20,439 nucleotides of DNA from Sphingobacteriales bacterium (GCA_016711285.1 JADJTG010000006.1:1-20439), one strand, 5' to 3'; shown: positions 9,826 through 17,702, counted from the first letter of the stretch. Notes: generated by a model from the sequence alone, not told the origin. Translations and numbers: made by a program.

Positions 9826-11153
9826 GGACAGGGTACATAGTTGATGGGATCTTGACCTTTTAATAGATTTTTTATCGTTTCTAACTCGGGATGTATATCA
9901 TTTACAACAGGCAGAAATGATATTTCGCCTCCATTATCTATAACAAACTGGGCGATTTTATCTTGTACCCCCTGCCAAAATTCATCAGCAGCAGAAAAAG
10001 TGATACTTTCGGTCAAATAACTAAAGAAAGAATTACTCCTATCTATACCCTTTGTGTAAAATTCGTAAGTACCGTCTGTATTTAATTTTATCCCAAACTG
10101 TCTATTGCCGCTCACAGGGTGACTGCCAGTGCCATTGCCATTTATATCAAGAGGTGTTTGAATAGTAGAAAATATCCAGCAACATTCTGTGTTTTGAGCG
10201 CAGATAACACTACCATCATCTCCTGTTATTGTAAAGTCAAACATGGCTGTAACAGGATTGGAAGACAGCCAAATGGGAGGGTCTGTTGTGGCATTATGAT
10301 AATTATAGCCTGTTCCGCCTGTATTCGCAAAAAAGTAATAGTTTTTTCTAATGTATTCTTGTAGCTCAAACATTGTGAATGGTGTATTCGTGTTAGGTTT
10401 ATTAGGCAATTCGCTCATTTTAACTCCATAATAGTCAAAATTTATGAGTGTTCCTGTTGAAAAAGTACTCAAAGGTTGATTTTCATATCCATCGCCTAAG
10501 TTGTCTAATCTGTCAATACATACTTGCGGTATCGTAAATAGCGTTAAATCATACCAAAAACTAAGCGGATAATTCGGGTTACTAGTACTACATTCGTTCA
10601 GGAGCGACATATCGTCATCATTTGTGAGTTCGCGAAACTCCACTAACCTATCCCAGACATATTCGTGGTCGTTCGTCATCAGAGATAAAGCATCGCACAA
10701 CACAAATTCAGGGTCATTCAATGCTACGGCATCGCTCATCACATCAGCGGCAATAGGTGCAAAATACGGCATAAAATCGTTTATTTCAGTTGCTGAAAGC
10801 CCCAACCCATACTGCAAAAAAGCGCGTTGTACTTTCTGTTGGTCGGTGGTATTGTTCTCATTGATTTGTCCCATAATACCGTTGAATACACAAATCGGGT
10901 CGGCGCAGGCACTCGCTACCGAAAGCAAACCGTTGCCACTGCAACTAAATCCGCAATTGCTCAAAGCCACATTTATCATATACTCATAAGTATAGGTACT
11001 GCTCGCACTCGTAAAGCCCAATTTTTCCATATACAAATTCACCACATTGCGTTTTTGGTTTTCGCACATATTGCCTATTTCGTAGCGGCTCAGGGTATTC
11101 AGGTTGTCGCCGACAAAGTTGCTGTTTAGACAAAATGCGCAGGGAGTGGTCAC
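9822..11153 (-). CDS. Headless toxin cassette: conserved block plus uncharacterised C-terminal tip
   Basis: The gene has two parts. Residues from NFVGDNLNTLSRYEIGN to LQYGLGLSATE (10789-11126) nearly match the middle of the full-length toxin. The roughly 320-residue tip after that is unrelated to the full-length toxin's tip. Visible features of the tip are PFTMFELQEYIRKNYYFF, PIWLSSNPVTAMFDFTITGD, GDDGSVIC and, about 99 residues from the end, HPVSGNRQFG followed by YEFYTKGIDR and ADEFWQGVQDKIAQFV. From memory, similar HPVSGNR-FG tips recur in Bacteroidota toxin-like proteins, but I cannot name the domain or its activity. No signal peptide or ATG precedes the block. The only start near the junction is a GTG at 11153, and the open frame otherwise runs back through the upstream terminator. 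It is best read as a silent replacement cassette. Confidence 0.75.
   Translation of the reverse strand: MTTPCAFCLNSNFVGDNLNTLSRYEIGNMCENQKRNVVNLYMEKLGFTSASSTYTYEYMINVALSNCGFSCSGNGLLSVASACADPICVFNGIMGQINENNTTDQQKVQRAFLQYGLGLSATEINDFMPYFAPIAADVMSDAVALNDPEFVLCDALSLMTNDHEYVWDRLVEFRELTNDDDMSLLNECSTSNPNYPLSFWYDLTLFTIPQVCIDRLDNLGDGYENQPLSTFSTGTLINFDYYGVKMSELPNKPNTNTPFTMFELQEYIRKNYYFFANTGGTGYNYHNATTDPPIWLSSNPVTAMFDFTITGDDGSVICAQNTECCWIFSTIQTPLDINGNGTGSHPVSGNRQFGIKLNTDGTYEFYTKGIDRSNSFFSYLTESITFSAADEFWQGVQDKIAQFVIDNGGEISFLPVVNDIHPELETIKNLLKGQDPINYVPCP
10789..11126 (-). repeat. Conserved toxin block, copy B (pairs with 13141-13478)
   Basis: This copy aligns without gaps to 13141-13478 at a constant offset of 2352 bp. 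In the core 327 bp I count about 14 differences, roughly 96% identity. Both copies are direct repeats read in the same frame and encode the cysteine-containing segment around SNCGFSCSGNGLLSVASACA. The similarity stops abruptly at the toxin-tip boundary (LGLSATE) on one side and at the leader junction on the other. Confidence 0.95.
11116..11153 (-). repeat. 38-bp leader fragment at the edge of the headless cassette (pairs with 14093-14130)
   Basis: This tract matches 14093-14130, just upstream of the full-length toxin's start codon, at 31 of 38 positions with no gaps; all seven differences are transitions. It overlaps the first 11 bp of the conserved block, so the cassette edge is a hybrid of leader and inner block. 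The similarity ends right after GTCAC on the plus strand. It contains TGTTTAGACA, a near-palindrome that could be an operator (weak). Confidence 0.75.
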
Positions 11154-11186
11154 GGCTTTTTTGGGGGGGGTTGCCGCAACAAAAAA

Positions 11187-11221
11187 CCCGCCGCCCGAAG
11201 GGGTGTTTTTCGGGCGGCGGG
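11187..11221 (-). terminator. Intrinsic terminator of the full-length toxin operon
   Basis: A 13-bp perfect stem (left arm CCCGCCGCCCGAA) with a 9-nt loop is followed on the minus strand by TTTTTT. It lies about 44 nt after the stop of the first immunity gene. It also separates that operon from the headless cassette, leaving only about 33 nt and a G8 run before the cassette junction, too little for an ordinary promoter. Confidence 0.9.
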
Positions 11222-11265
11222 GGGGAATTATCAAAAAGCTCTCTGATTTTTCTCTTAATAGCTAA

Positions 11266-12009
11266 TCATTCATCAATAAAAATCAATTCCTCAAAATATA
11301 CTCCACTGATATTCGCAGTTTCCATTTTATTTTTTAAGCGTTCGGTAACAATAAAATCTGCACCAATACCAAAATCAGCAGACAAACGAAAAAGGTCGTC
11401 AAACAAAATATTTTTTTTAAATACTAAATCTTTTAAAATTATCCTTTTTCTACCATATTCGCGTCGTTTGTTCTCTAAGTCTTCTTGTGAAGTTATCTTG
11501 ATAATTTCTTCATCGTATTTGGTAAAAGAGGCATTATCAAAATTAAACGCTTCCCAAGTTGTTTTTTGCCAGTTAATATATTCGTTTATTTTGGTGTAGC
11601 GCAAGCGGAAGGCTTGGTAAGTTCTTTGCTCTTGACCGCCTATAATATTATTAAAAATACCTACGTCTGTATGGGAATTATAAACATCATAATAACTATT
11701 ATCTATTTTTATTGAAAAACTATCCCATTCTACAATTTTTGACTCAATAAACAATTTCTGTAAAGAAGAGGACAATACCATAAAACAAGGTTGTAAGTTA
11801 CTCATCATATAATCTGCCCAGCAGGTTTCTTCATTACTAAATCTGAAAGAAGGAAAAATAAGTGAGTGGGTGATTAGACCTTCCATAGGTACAGCCGCTA
11901 AAGATTCGGTTGTGTTATATTTTCTAGGATGGGGAACATTAGCAAATACAATAATTGTATTACCATTTTCTGAAGAAGTTCCATATCTCAATTTAAATAG
12001 TTTACTCAT
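11266..12009 (-). CDS. Putative immunity protein to the AHH-nuclease toxin
   Basis: This 247-residue soluble protein has no signal peptide or membrane segment, as expected for a cytoplasmic inhibitor of a nuclease. It starts 5 nt after the stop of the full-length toxin, so co-translation is likely. The C-terminus, LFRLSADFGIGADFIVTER followed by LKNKMETANISGVYFEELIF, has the F-V-(T/S)-E-R-L-K...A-x-I-(S/T)-G-x-x-F-E pattern seen in DUF1629/Imm43-like immunity families. That family match is from memory and tentative. The middle of the protein is not recognised. The frame is intact and AT-rich. The pairing with the nuclease rests on position and on the soluble character of the protein. Confidence 0.7.
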   Translation of the reverse strand: MSKLFKLRYGTSSENGNTIIVFANVPHPRKYNTTESLAAVPMEGLITHSLIFPSFRFSNEETCWADYMMSNLQPCFMVLSSSLQKLFIESKIVEWDSFSIKIDNSYYDVYNSHTDVGIFNNIIGGQEQRTYQAFRLRYTKINEYINWQKTTWEAFNFDNASFTKYDEEIIKITSQEDLENKRREYGRKRIILKDLVFKKNILFDDLFRLSADFGIGADFIVTERLKNKMETANISGVYFEELIFIDE

Positions 12010-12014
12010 TATAT

Positions 12015-14061
12015 TTAAGGATTATATAAATTAATAGCGTTATCTAATTGATTCAGAGGAGTATTCGGATTATTCTGTAATAAATTTCGTAACCAATTTT
12101 GAAATAAAACCACCTCTTCTTGTACTACTTCTGCAGGGGCAGCATCTAAGCTGCCGTAAATATCTGTCATTTTTTTAGCAATTGTTCCATTAGCAGGATT
12201 GAGTGCTGATCCCAATTTACTCCTAATTGCATCTGAATACAAATTATGCGGACCATCATGAATAATTTTTAAAATTCCTAAGCCATTTTTTGGGTGATGT
12301 ATATGGTATGGAATATCTATTGATTGAGAAGCTTTTTGTATAACGGCATTATCATATATGGCTTTGGGGATTAGATGGTGTGCTTCCATTAACGGGTCGG
12401 TTACACCTACCATAGACCTGAATGTTGCATTCCACCAATCAGGAAGTTCATGAGTAATAAGTCCCGACGCATCTTGTTTTAGAACTAATTCAACATACCC
12501 TGCTGCCGTATTCACTCCAATTTTGGCATATTTTCCTGCCGTTGCTATCCAACCTAAAATAGGGAGGGTCGCTGCAAAACTCAAAGTGGCATGTACACCA
12601 TCTCCCTCAATAGTATACAAGATTCCATTTGTAAAATCACAAGGCTCTCCTGCCGCAGGAATTAATCCGCAAATATCCAAGCCTGTATGTACATATCCCC
12701 CCAATACCAACCAAGTCGCTTCAAGCCCAATAGCAAGGTCTGTCCACCGGGGGTGCGCTTTTCGCAAAATAGCGCATTGCGTTTGATATTCTTTGTATAA
12801 ATTATAAGAAAACATAGTAGGTGCCGAAAAAATAAAAGGAGCATTATATAATCCTGTTTCATAAGCTGTCACTAAACCGTTAGGAGTACCCAGCAGATGT
12901 AACATTAATTGACTAGCCTGAGTGGCAGCTACGTCATAATTCTTAGCACTCTCAAAATCAAGACACTGTTGTGCTATTGCGGGAGTGGCATTTGAATTTG
13001 TTTCTATATATTGAGATAAGGAACCTGTTAACGCTTTAAGGTTATCGGCACGTTGGCAAAACGTTTCACTATCTATCAATGCATCATATAAATCACTTGT
13101 TATAAAGCTATAATTTGGAAGAGAAATTGCTGCCACCTCTGCCGCACTCAACCCCAATCCATACTGCAAAAAAGCGCGTTGTACTTTCTGTTGGTCGGTG
13201 GTATTGTTCGCATTGATTTGTCCCATAATACCGTTGAATACACAAATCGGGTCGGCGCAGGCACTCGCTACCGAAAGCAAACCGTTGCCGCTGCAACTAA
13301 ATCCGCAATTGCTCAAAGCCACATTTATCATATACTCATAAGTATAGGTACTGCTCGCACTCGTAAAGCCCAGCTTTTCCATATACAAATTCACCACCTG
13401 CCGTTTTTGGTTTTCGCATAAGTTGCCTATTTCGTAGCGGCTCAGGGTACTCAGGTTGTCGCCGGCAAAGTTGCTGCTCACGTTGAGTTTCAGCGTACCA
13501 TCGCTCAACAGAAAAGGCTGCGCTGCACTGCCGAGTTTGCTCCCTATCTGCGACATATTGTAGCCGCTTTTCAACACTTCCTGCGCCACACGATATACCA
13601 CGCTGAGGTTTTTGTTGGGAGCGGTACTGCTTTTTACCTGCTTCACATAGATAGATGTCGTATTGGACAAGAGATAGCGGGTAGAGCCATCTGTTACCAA
13701 AAAATCTACGCCTGCATCGGGGCGGCTGTAGGGCTGCACGGTGTATTGCTTGCCGCCGCCATTGATGATAAAAGGTTTGCCCACGCAATTGCGGCAACTA
13801 TTGCTGGGGTCGTTGAAATAGCTGATGAGGTTGCTGGCGTTATTGATTTCTAATTTCCAGCAAAATTCGGCTTCGAAGTTTTGATAGAGGACGCAGTCGT
13901 TGTCGTCGCCATCAATTTTGCCGTTGTCAAATTGCGTAGTGGGTTCGGGTGACAACAGTTCGTCATTTTCGGGCTTTTGGCAGGCACCGAATAAGAACAT
14001 CAATAAAAAACTCGCTAATAGCGCAATGCGGGGGGGGGCAGAGTTGTGTTAATTTTTTCAT
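12015..14061 (-). CDS. Surface-lipoprotein polymorphic toxin with AHH-type nuclease tip (frameshift in signal peptide)
   Basis: Repaired from the ATG at 14061, the protein is about 681 residues. Residues 1-27 form a lipoprotein signal peptide, MKKLTQL...ASFLLMFLFGAC, and the cysteine is followed by QKPENDE. That resembles the Bacteroidota lipoprotein export signal (Q/K plus acidic residues) that sends lipoproteins to the cell surface. Next come a variable N-terminal region, the conserved block (about residues 195-305) and a pre-toxin segment with ICGLIPAAGEPCDFTNGILY and SFAATLPILGWIATAGKYAK. The tip contains EAHHLIPKAIYDN, HIHHPKNGLGI and DGPHNLYSDAIRSKL, the AHH/HNH-Endo VII nuclease layout, so it should cut nucleic acid in a target cell. 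The G9 run at 14030-14038 puts the start one base out of frame; everything else is open. How it is released or delivered is not visible. Confidence 0.85.
13141..13478 (-). repeat. Conserved toxin block, copy A (pairs with 10789-11126)
   Basis: This copy lies inside the full-length lipoprotein toxin and encodes the segment from NFAGDNLSTLSRYEIGNLCE to LQYGLGLSAAE. It is a direct repeat of the block in the headless cassette, about 96% identical and collinear. It is GC-richer than the tips and immunity genes on either side. Its length and near identity make it a good substrate for homologous recombination. Confidence 0.95.
14030..14038. other. G9 homopolymer in the signal-peptide region of the toxin gene
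   Basis: Nine G on the plus strand (C on the coding strand) fall about 20 nt into the toxin gene. With nine, the ATG frame meets a stop well before the conserved region. With eight, it continues through LLASFLLMFLFGAC into the long reading frame. The run may be a consensus error or a slipped-strand phase switch. Confidence 0.8.
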
Positions 14062-14374
14062 AATAATACATAGTTTGGTTTAAAATAAAAATAAGTTGTT
14101 GTTTAGACAAAGTGTGCGGAGAATAGTCACACTTAACATCTGCTATTGTAATATGCAAAAAAACAAGCGAAAATCTCTGTTTTTCGTGTCGCTGCTGCTA
14201 TCACAAAAGCAAGGAATAACTCAAAATGTATTTTTTTGAAATTTCCATGACATTTCATTTTAAACAATATGCACTTATTCCCAACAAGATGGTGTAATTT
14301 CGTGTCGTAAACAGCACGGGGTGCTTTTACATTTTGTTTGTTTTTATTTTTTCTCAAAAAAATTTTTCAACAAT
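14062..14374. other. Divergent intergenic region between the toxin and the GWxTD gene
   Basis: This 313-nt region must hold the promoters of both divergent genes. The only structured item I see is the 38-bp leader repeat at 14093-14130. I find no clean TAnnTTTG element on either strand, only near matches, and no convincing small gene. Confidence 0.6.
14093..14130 (-). repeat. 38-bp leader tract upstream of the full-length toxin (pairs with 11116-11153)
   Basis: The tract ends 32 nt before the ATG at 14061, so it is probably leader or promoter sequence. It matches the outer edge of the headless cassette at 31 of 38 positions. It includes AAGTTGTTG, which also resembles AAGTTGCTG at the inner edge of the conserved block and could have served as a crossover point. 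Confidence 0.7.
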
Positions 14375-15787
14375 ATGAAAAAAATATTCTTTGCCGTCCT
14401 CGCTTGTGCTGCCTTTTTGTCGGCGCAGTGGGCAGCAGCCGTAGAAGTGGTGTATTCTTACAATGTTTTTTACAACCCCGAAGTGGGTTCGTATATAGAA
14501 ATTTATATCAGCGTGCCGGCTAAAAGCCTCAATGTTGCCGCCCAAACAGACGGCTCGCAAAAGGCAGCCGCCAACATTGCATTGTGGGTGGAGCAGGGCG
14601 AACAAATAAAAGCCTACGACAAATATATATTGTACAGCCCCAACTTCGCCGAAGCCGACAAATCGCAACTCAATTTGGTGGACATCAAACGCTACACCTT
14701 GCCGCCTGGCTTATACGCTGCATTTGCAGGTAGGCGACGAAAACGGAACGGCTACCGACAGCAGAACTTTTAAAAGCGACCTCATCGTTGAAGCGTACCC
14801 TGCCAATGCGGTGTCGGTGTCGGATATTTTATTTTTGGAAGTGTATCAAAAAGAAACACCCGAATCCAAAAAATCTTTTGTGCGCAACGGCATAGAAATG
14901 GTACCCTATGTGTTTCCGTATTATCCCGATAGTTTTACGAAATTGAGTTTTTATGCCGAAATTTACAACAGTCACCAGACCGCCAATGCGCAGGATTATG
15001 TGGTGACGTATCAGGTGGTGCGCAAAGATTCCAGTCGGGTGATGAATAATATCGGCGGCTCAAAACGCCAAAAGCAGCACCCGTCAATGCGTTGTTGAGC
15101 GAGGTAAATGTTGCCGACCTCAGCTCTGGCAATTACGAATTGCTGCTCGAAGTACGCAATGCCCAAAACGAAGTATTGTGCAGTCGCCGCGCCGCCTTTT
15201 ACCGCAACCACAAACACGAAAGCGTGAGTTTGGAGCAACTCAACGAACTCAACACGGCGCATACTTTCGTGAGCAGCCTCAGCGATGAGCAGGTTACTTT
15301 TTATGTACGCTCGCTGCGCCCCATCGCCCGCCCCGATGAGCGTGACATTATCATCAACCTCAAAAAAAACGGCGACATACAATATCAGCGCAATTTTTTG
15401 TATAATTTTTGGACACAACGCGATGCCTACAATCCCGAAACTGCTTTTTTACGCTACAAAAAAGAAGTGGATTATGTAGAAAGCAAATATTCCGGACCCA
15501 TTTATAATGGTTTTGAAACCGACAGAGGCAGGGTATATTTACAATACGGTGCGCCCAATTCCGTTGATTTCGCTGATTTTGAACGCGATATAAAGCCTTA
15601 CGAAATTTGGCAGTATTACCAAATAAAAAGCCAGAACAACGTAATTTTTGTGTTTAGTGATGATGATTTGATGCGCAACGACATGCGGCTTGTTCATTCC
15701 GATGCCAACGGTGAAGTCCGCGACCCCGAATGGAAAAGCCGTCTGCTCAAATACAACCGCAACAACAGTGGTGCTATTGACCCCTGA
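14375..15787 (+). CDS. GWxTD-domain protein, exported (two frameshifts)
   Basis: The ATG at 14375 starts a clear signal peptide, MKKIFFAVLACAAFLSAQWA, cleaved around AAA. A long beta-rich region follows: EVVYSYNVFYNPEVGSYIEI, SDLIVEAYPANAVSVSDIL and SGNYELLLEVRNAQNEVLC. The C-terminal domain has AFLRYKKEVDYVESKYSG, then NGFETDRGRVYLQYGAPNSV and YEIWQYYQIKSQNNVIFVF. The segment GFETDRGRVYLQYGAP is a GWxTD motif with Phe in place of Trp. GWxTD proteins are widespread in Bacteroidota and related phyla, and their job is not established. Two errors break the frame: a two-base loss near 14720 and one lost A in an A-run near 15065. Repaired length is about 471 residues. It converges with the TPR-like gene. 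Confidence 0.85.
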
Positions 15788-15789
15788 TA

Positions 15790-17315
15790 ATAAAAAACGG
15801 TTTTTTATTTTTATGAACCGCTGCCATTGCTGCGATACGCTGCTCAACCAATATATCCAATCGTAGTAGTAGAGTGCTTTTTCAAAAAAGGATTTTTCTC
15901 CAAAATTTTCAAGGCTTTGAGCAGTTGCTCGTCTGCTTTGCAGGTTTATCGCTGCTGAGGCTTGCGTGAAGGTATTTTTTGATATAGCGCAAAAAGGTGC
16001 GCTCCAATTCGTAGAGTTGCGCCTGCTTGCGCAAACCCTCGTAGGTATTGCGCAGCAAAGAATCCAAGAACAATTCATTGCCTAATTGTAAATGCAACAA
16101 CAACTGTAGCATGCGAGTACTTACATTCAAGTCTTCGCGGTATCCTTTAGCATTCATTTCCAAAATATCCGATACTTCATCTAAGGCTTCGTTGTAGCGT
16201 TGGTTGATAAACAATACATTGGCAAACATCACCTTAAAACGCAATTTCCATTCAAAGCCCACCCTTGCGCCATCGCGCTCCAAACCGCTTTGTGTAGTAT
16301 GGAGCAAATCAAGGGCTTTGGTGTAGTGGTGGGTTTGGGTGAGCAGCACAAAACTATGTATATGATAAATCAAAAATTGGCGCAATTGCAAATCTTTATT
16401 GTGGTTCGATTCTATTTTTTTTACGGTTTCCAAGCACTCCTCCATCGCTTGGTAAGCTCCCAGAAAAGGACTGCATAACAAAAAAGAATTGATAACACCT
16501 AAATATAAATACAAATCTTCGGTGATAAAATGCGGCTGTTGCTGCCATAGTTGCAATGCTTGATGGCTGGCTTGAAAAGACGATTGATAGTCGCCCGTCA
16601 AAAAATAATAAACGCCGTTGAAAGAAAGCAAATGGATACGGGCATAAAAAGAAAATGTTCAGAGTTTTCTTCTTCAAAAACAGCCATTTGCAATTTGAGT
16701 GCGGTGCAAATATTCCTGCTCCTGCTCATTGCGTACCTGCAATGATTTTTGAGAGAGTAAAAATCTGCATTTTCAAGAAAAAAAGTTGCTCCTGTATTGA
16801 TTGCTGCTGCAAGCAATATTGCCTTTTATCGCGTAGTTCCTGTATGGTTTCATTCAATCCCTCTACGCTGTAATTAATGTGGAGAGAGGTTTCCAACTCA
16901 TATACCTGATACAATATCAAAAACCGCTCGTAGCGTTGTGCCAGTGTCGCAGTTTTACGCAGCCAATTCAGGCATTGTTGTACCAACCCGCGATGATACA
17001 ACATTCTGCACTGATTGAGCAGATGACTCAGGCGCAGGTCTATGTATTTGTGGCTGTTGCTCTGCTCTAAAGATTTGAGTAGGTTTTTGTAGAGATATTG
17101 CTGTATAAGAGGAAAATTTTTTTCCATCTGCTTTTTTGATTTTGAAGCACCTTGCCAGCAGCCTCAAAATTTTGCTGCCGCTCCAAAACGTCAAATAAAG
17201 CGAGATAGTTGTTTTTTTCGCCGCCTGTCTGCAAAGAAGCGTGTAAAGAAAAATGTCGTTTTTCGTTCTGTGTTAAAGAATGAATAAGTCGGTAAAGTTC
17301 ATTTGAAATTTTCAA
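15790..17315 (-). CDS. TPR-like all-helical protein of Bacteroidota, function unknown (frameshifted)
   Basis: The N-terminus, MKISNELYRLIHSLTQNEKR, with KNNYLALFDVLERQQNFEAA after it, has the S-x-E-L-x-x-L-I-x-S-L-x-x-x-E-K-R start of a family I know from Bacteroidota genomes, about 500 residues long, with no established function. Helical repeat segments follow: YLYKNLLKSLEQSNSHKYID, LLNQCRMLYHRGLVQQCLNW, FNGVYYFLTGDYQSSFQASH and VMFANVLFINQRYNEALDEV. After a shift near 15940 the tail reads EQLLKALKILEKNPFFEKAL and YYDWIYWLSSVSQQW. Other shifts are near 17130 and 16700. The start codon at 17315 is TTG, with no in-frame ATG nearby. The end is uncertain by some tens of bases and may touch the GWxTD gene. 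No signal peptide or membrane segment is seen. Confidence 0.75.
15792..15806. terminator. Weak bidirectional terminator between converging genes
   Basis: AAAAAAC and GTTTTTT form a perfect but AT-only stem with a one-base centre, so a real loop would open several pairs. T runs follow on both strands. It sits exactly between the GWxTD gene and the end of the TPR-like gene. The weak stem keeps confidence low. Confidence 0.3.
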
Positions 17316-17471
17316 TTTATTAATTATATTTTAGTAATAATCAACACTTTACAATATAAAATATATTACTTAAAATATCAAATTAAATATTATTCCGTTT
17401 TTTAAAAAATATAAAATGAACTTTGTATATAGTTATTACAATATCATTTTTCGCTAAAAATAATAATCAAG

Positions 17472-17653
17472 ATGTTTCTTTTAAATCCAAAATTTTATTA
17501 GATGGGAATTTAAAGTTAATCTTCAAAACATTTTTCTTTTAAATCCAAGTTTTATTAAATGGGGATTAAAGTTAATCTTCAAAACATTTTTCTTTTAAAT
17601 CCAAGATTTTATCAAGCAAAGATTTAAAGTTAATCTTCAAAACATTTTTCTTT
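17472..17653. repeat. 58-bp tandem repeat, three copies plus a 10-bp start of a fourth
   Basis: Copies start at 17472, 17530 and 17586 and are 58, 56 and 58 bp long. Each runs from ATTTTTCTTTTAAATCCAA through a variable middle to AAAGTTAATCTTCAAAAC. A partial fourth copy ends at 17653. The ends are almost identical while the middle 12 or so bases differ between copies. The repeat fills the gap upstream of the TPR-like gene and downstream of the beta-helix gene. I see no coding in it. Confidence 0.92.
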
Positions 17654-17664
17654 GTTCCCATTCA

Positions 17665-17702
17665 AAAGACCATACTCGCCCGTTCAGCGGTGTATGGTCT
17701 TT
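17665..17702 (-). terminator. Intrinsic terminator of the beta-helix gene
   Basis: A perfect 11-bp stem, AAAGACCATAC with GTATGGTCTTT, encloses a 16-nt loop. It lies 24 nt after the repaired stop of the beta-helix gene. On the minus strand the descending arm ends in CTTTT, a short T run, and the plus strand ends in CTTTATTATTTATAATTTG, so it may work in both directions. Confidence 0.7.

Noticed and set aside
10624..11129. Plus-strand open frames opposite the conserved toxin block, present in both copies
   Set aside because: They are mirror images of the toxin block on the other strand, occur only because the block is duplicated, and lack any start context.
9316..11221. Integron attC-like sites bounding gene cassettes
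   Set aside because: The hairpins are near-perfect GC stems followed by T runs on the minus strand, as in intrinsic terminators, and I see no GTTRRRY-type core sites or integrase.
11154..11234. N-terminal extension of the headless toxin starting inside the terminator
   Set aside because: The encoded stretch (PPRRPKNTPSGGG) is just the translated hairpin and has no counterpart in the full-length toxin.
10789..13478. Diversity-generating retroelement (template and variable repeat)
   Set aside because: The differences between the two blocks are not confined to adenines, they lie outside a C-type lectin tail, and no reverse transcriptase is seen.
14133..14357. Small lysine-rich gene on the minus strand in the divergent intergenic region
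   Set aside because: It overlaps the expected promoters, has no recognisable pattern, and its composition matches translated AT-rich non-coding sequence.
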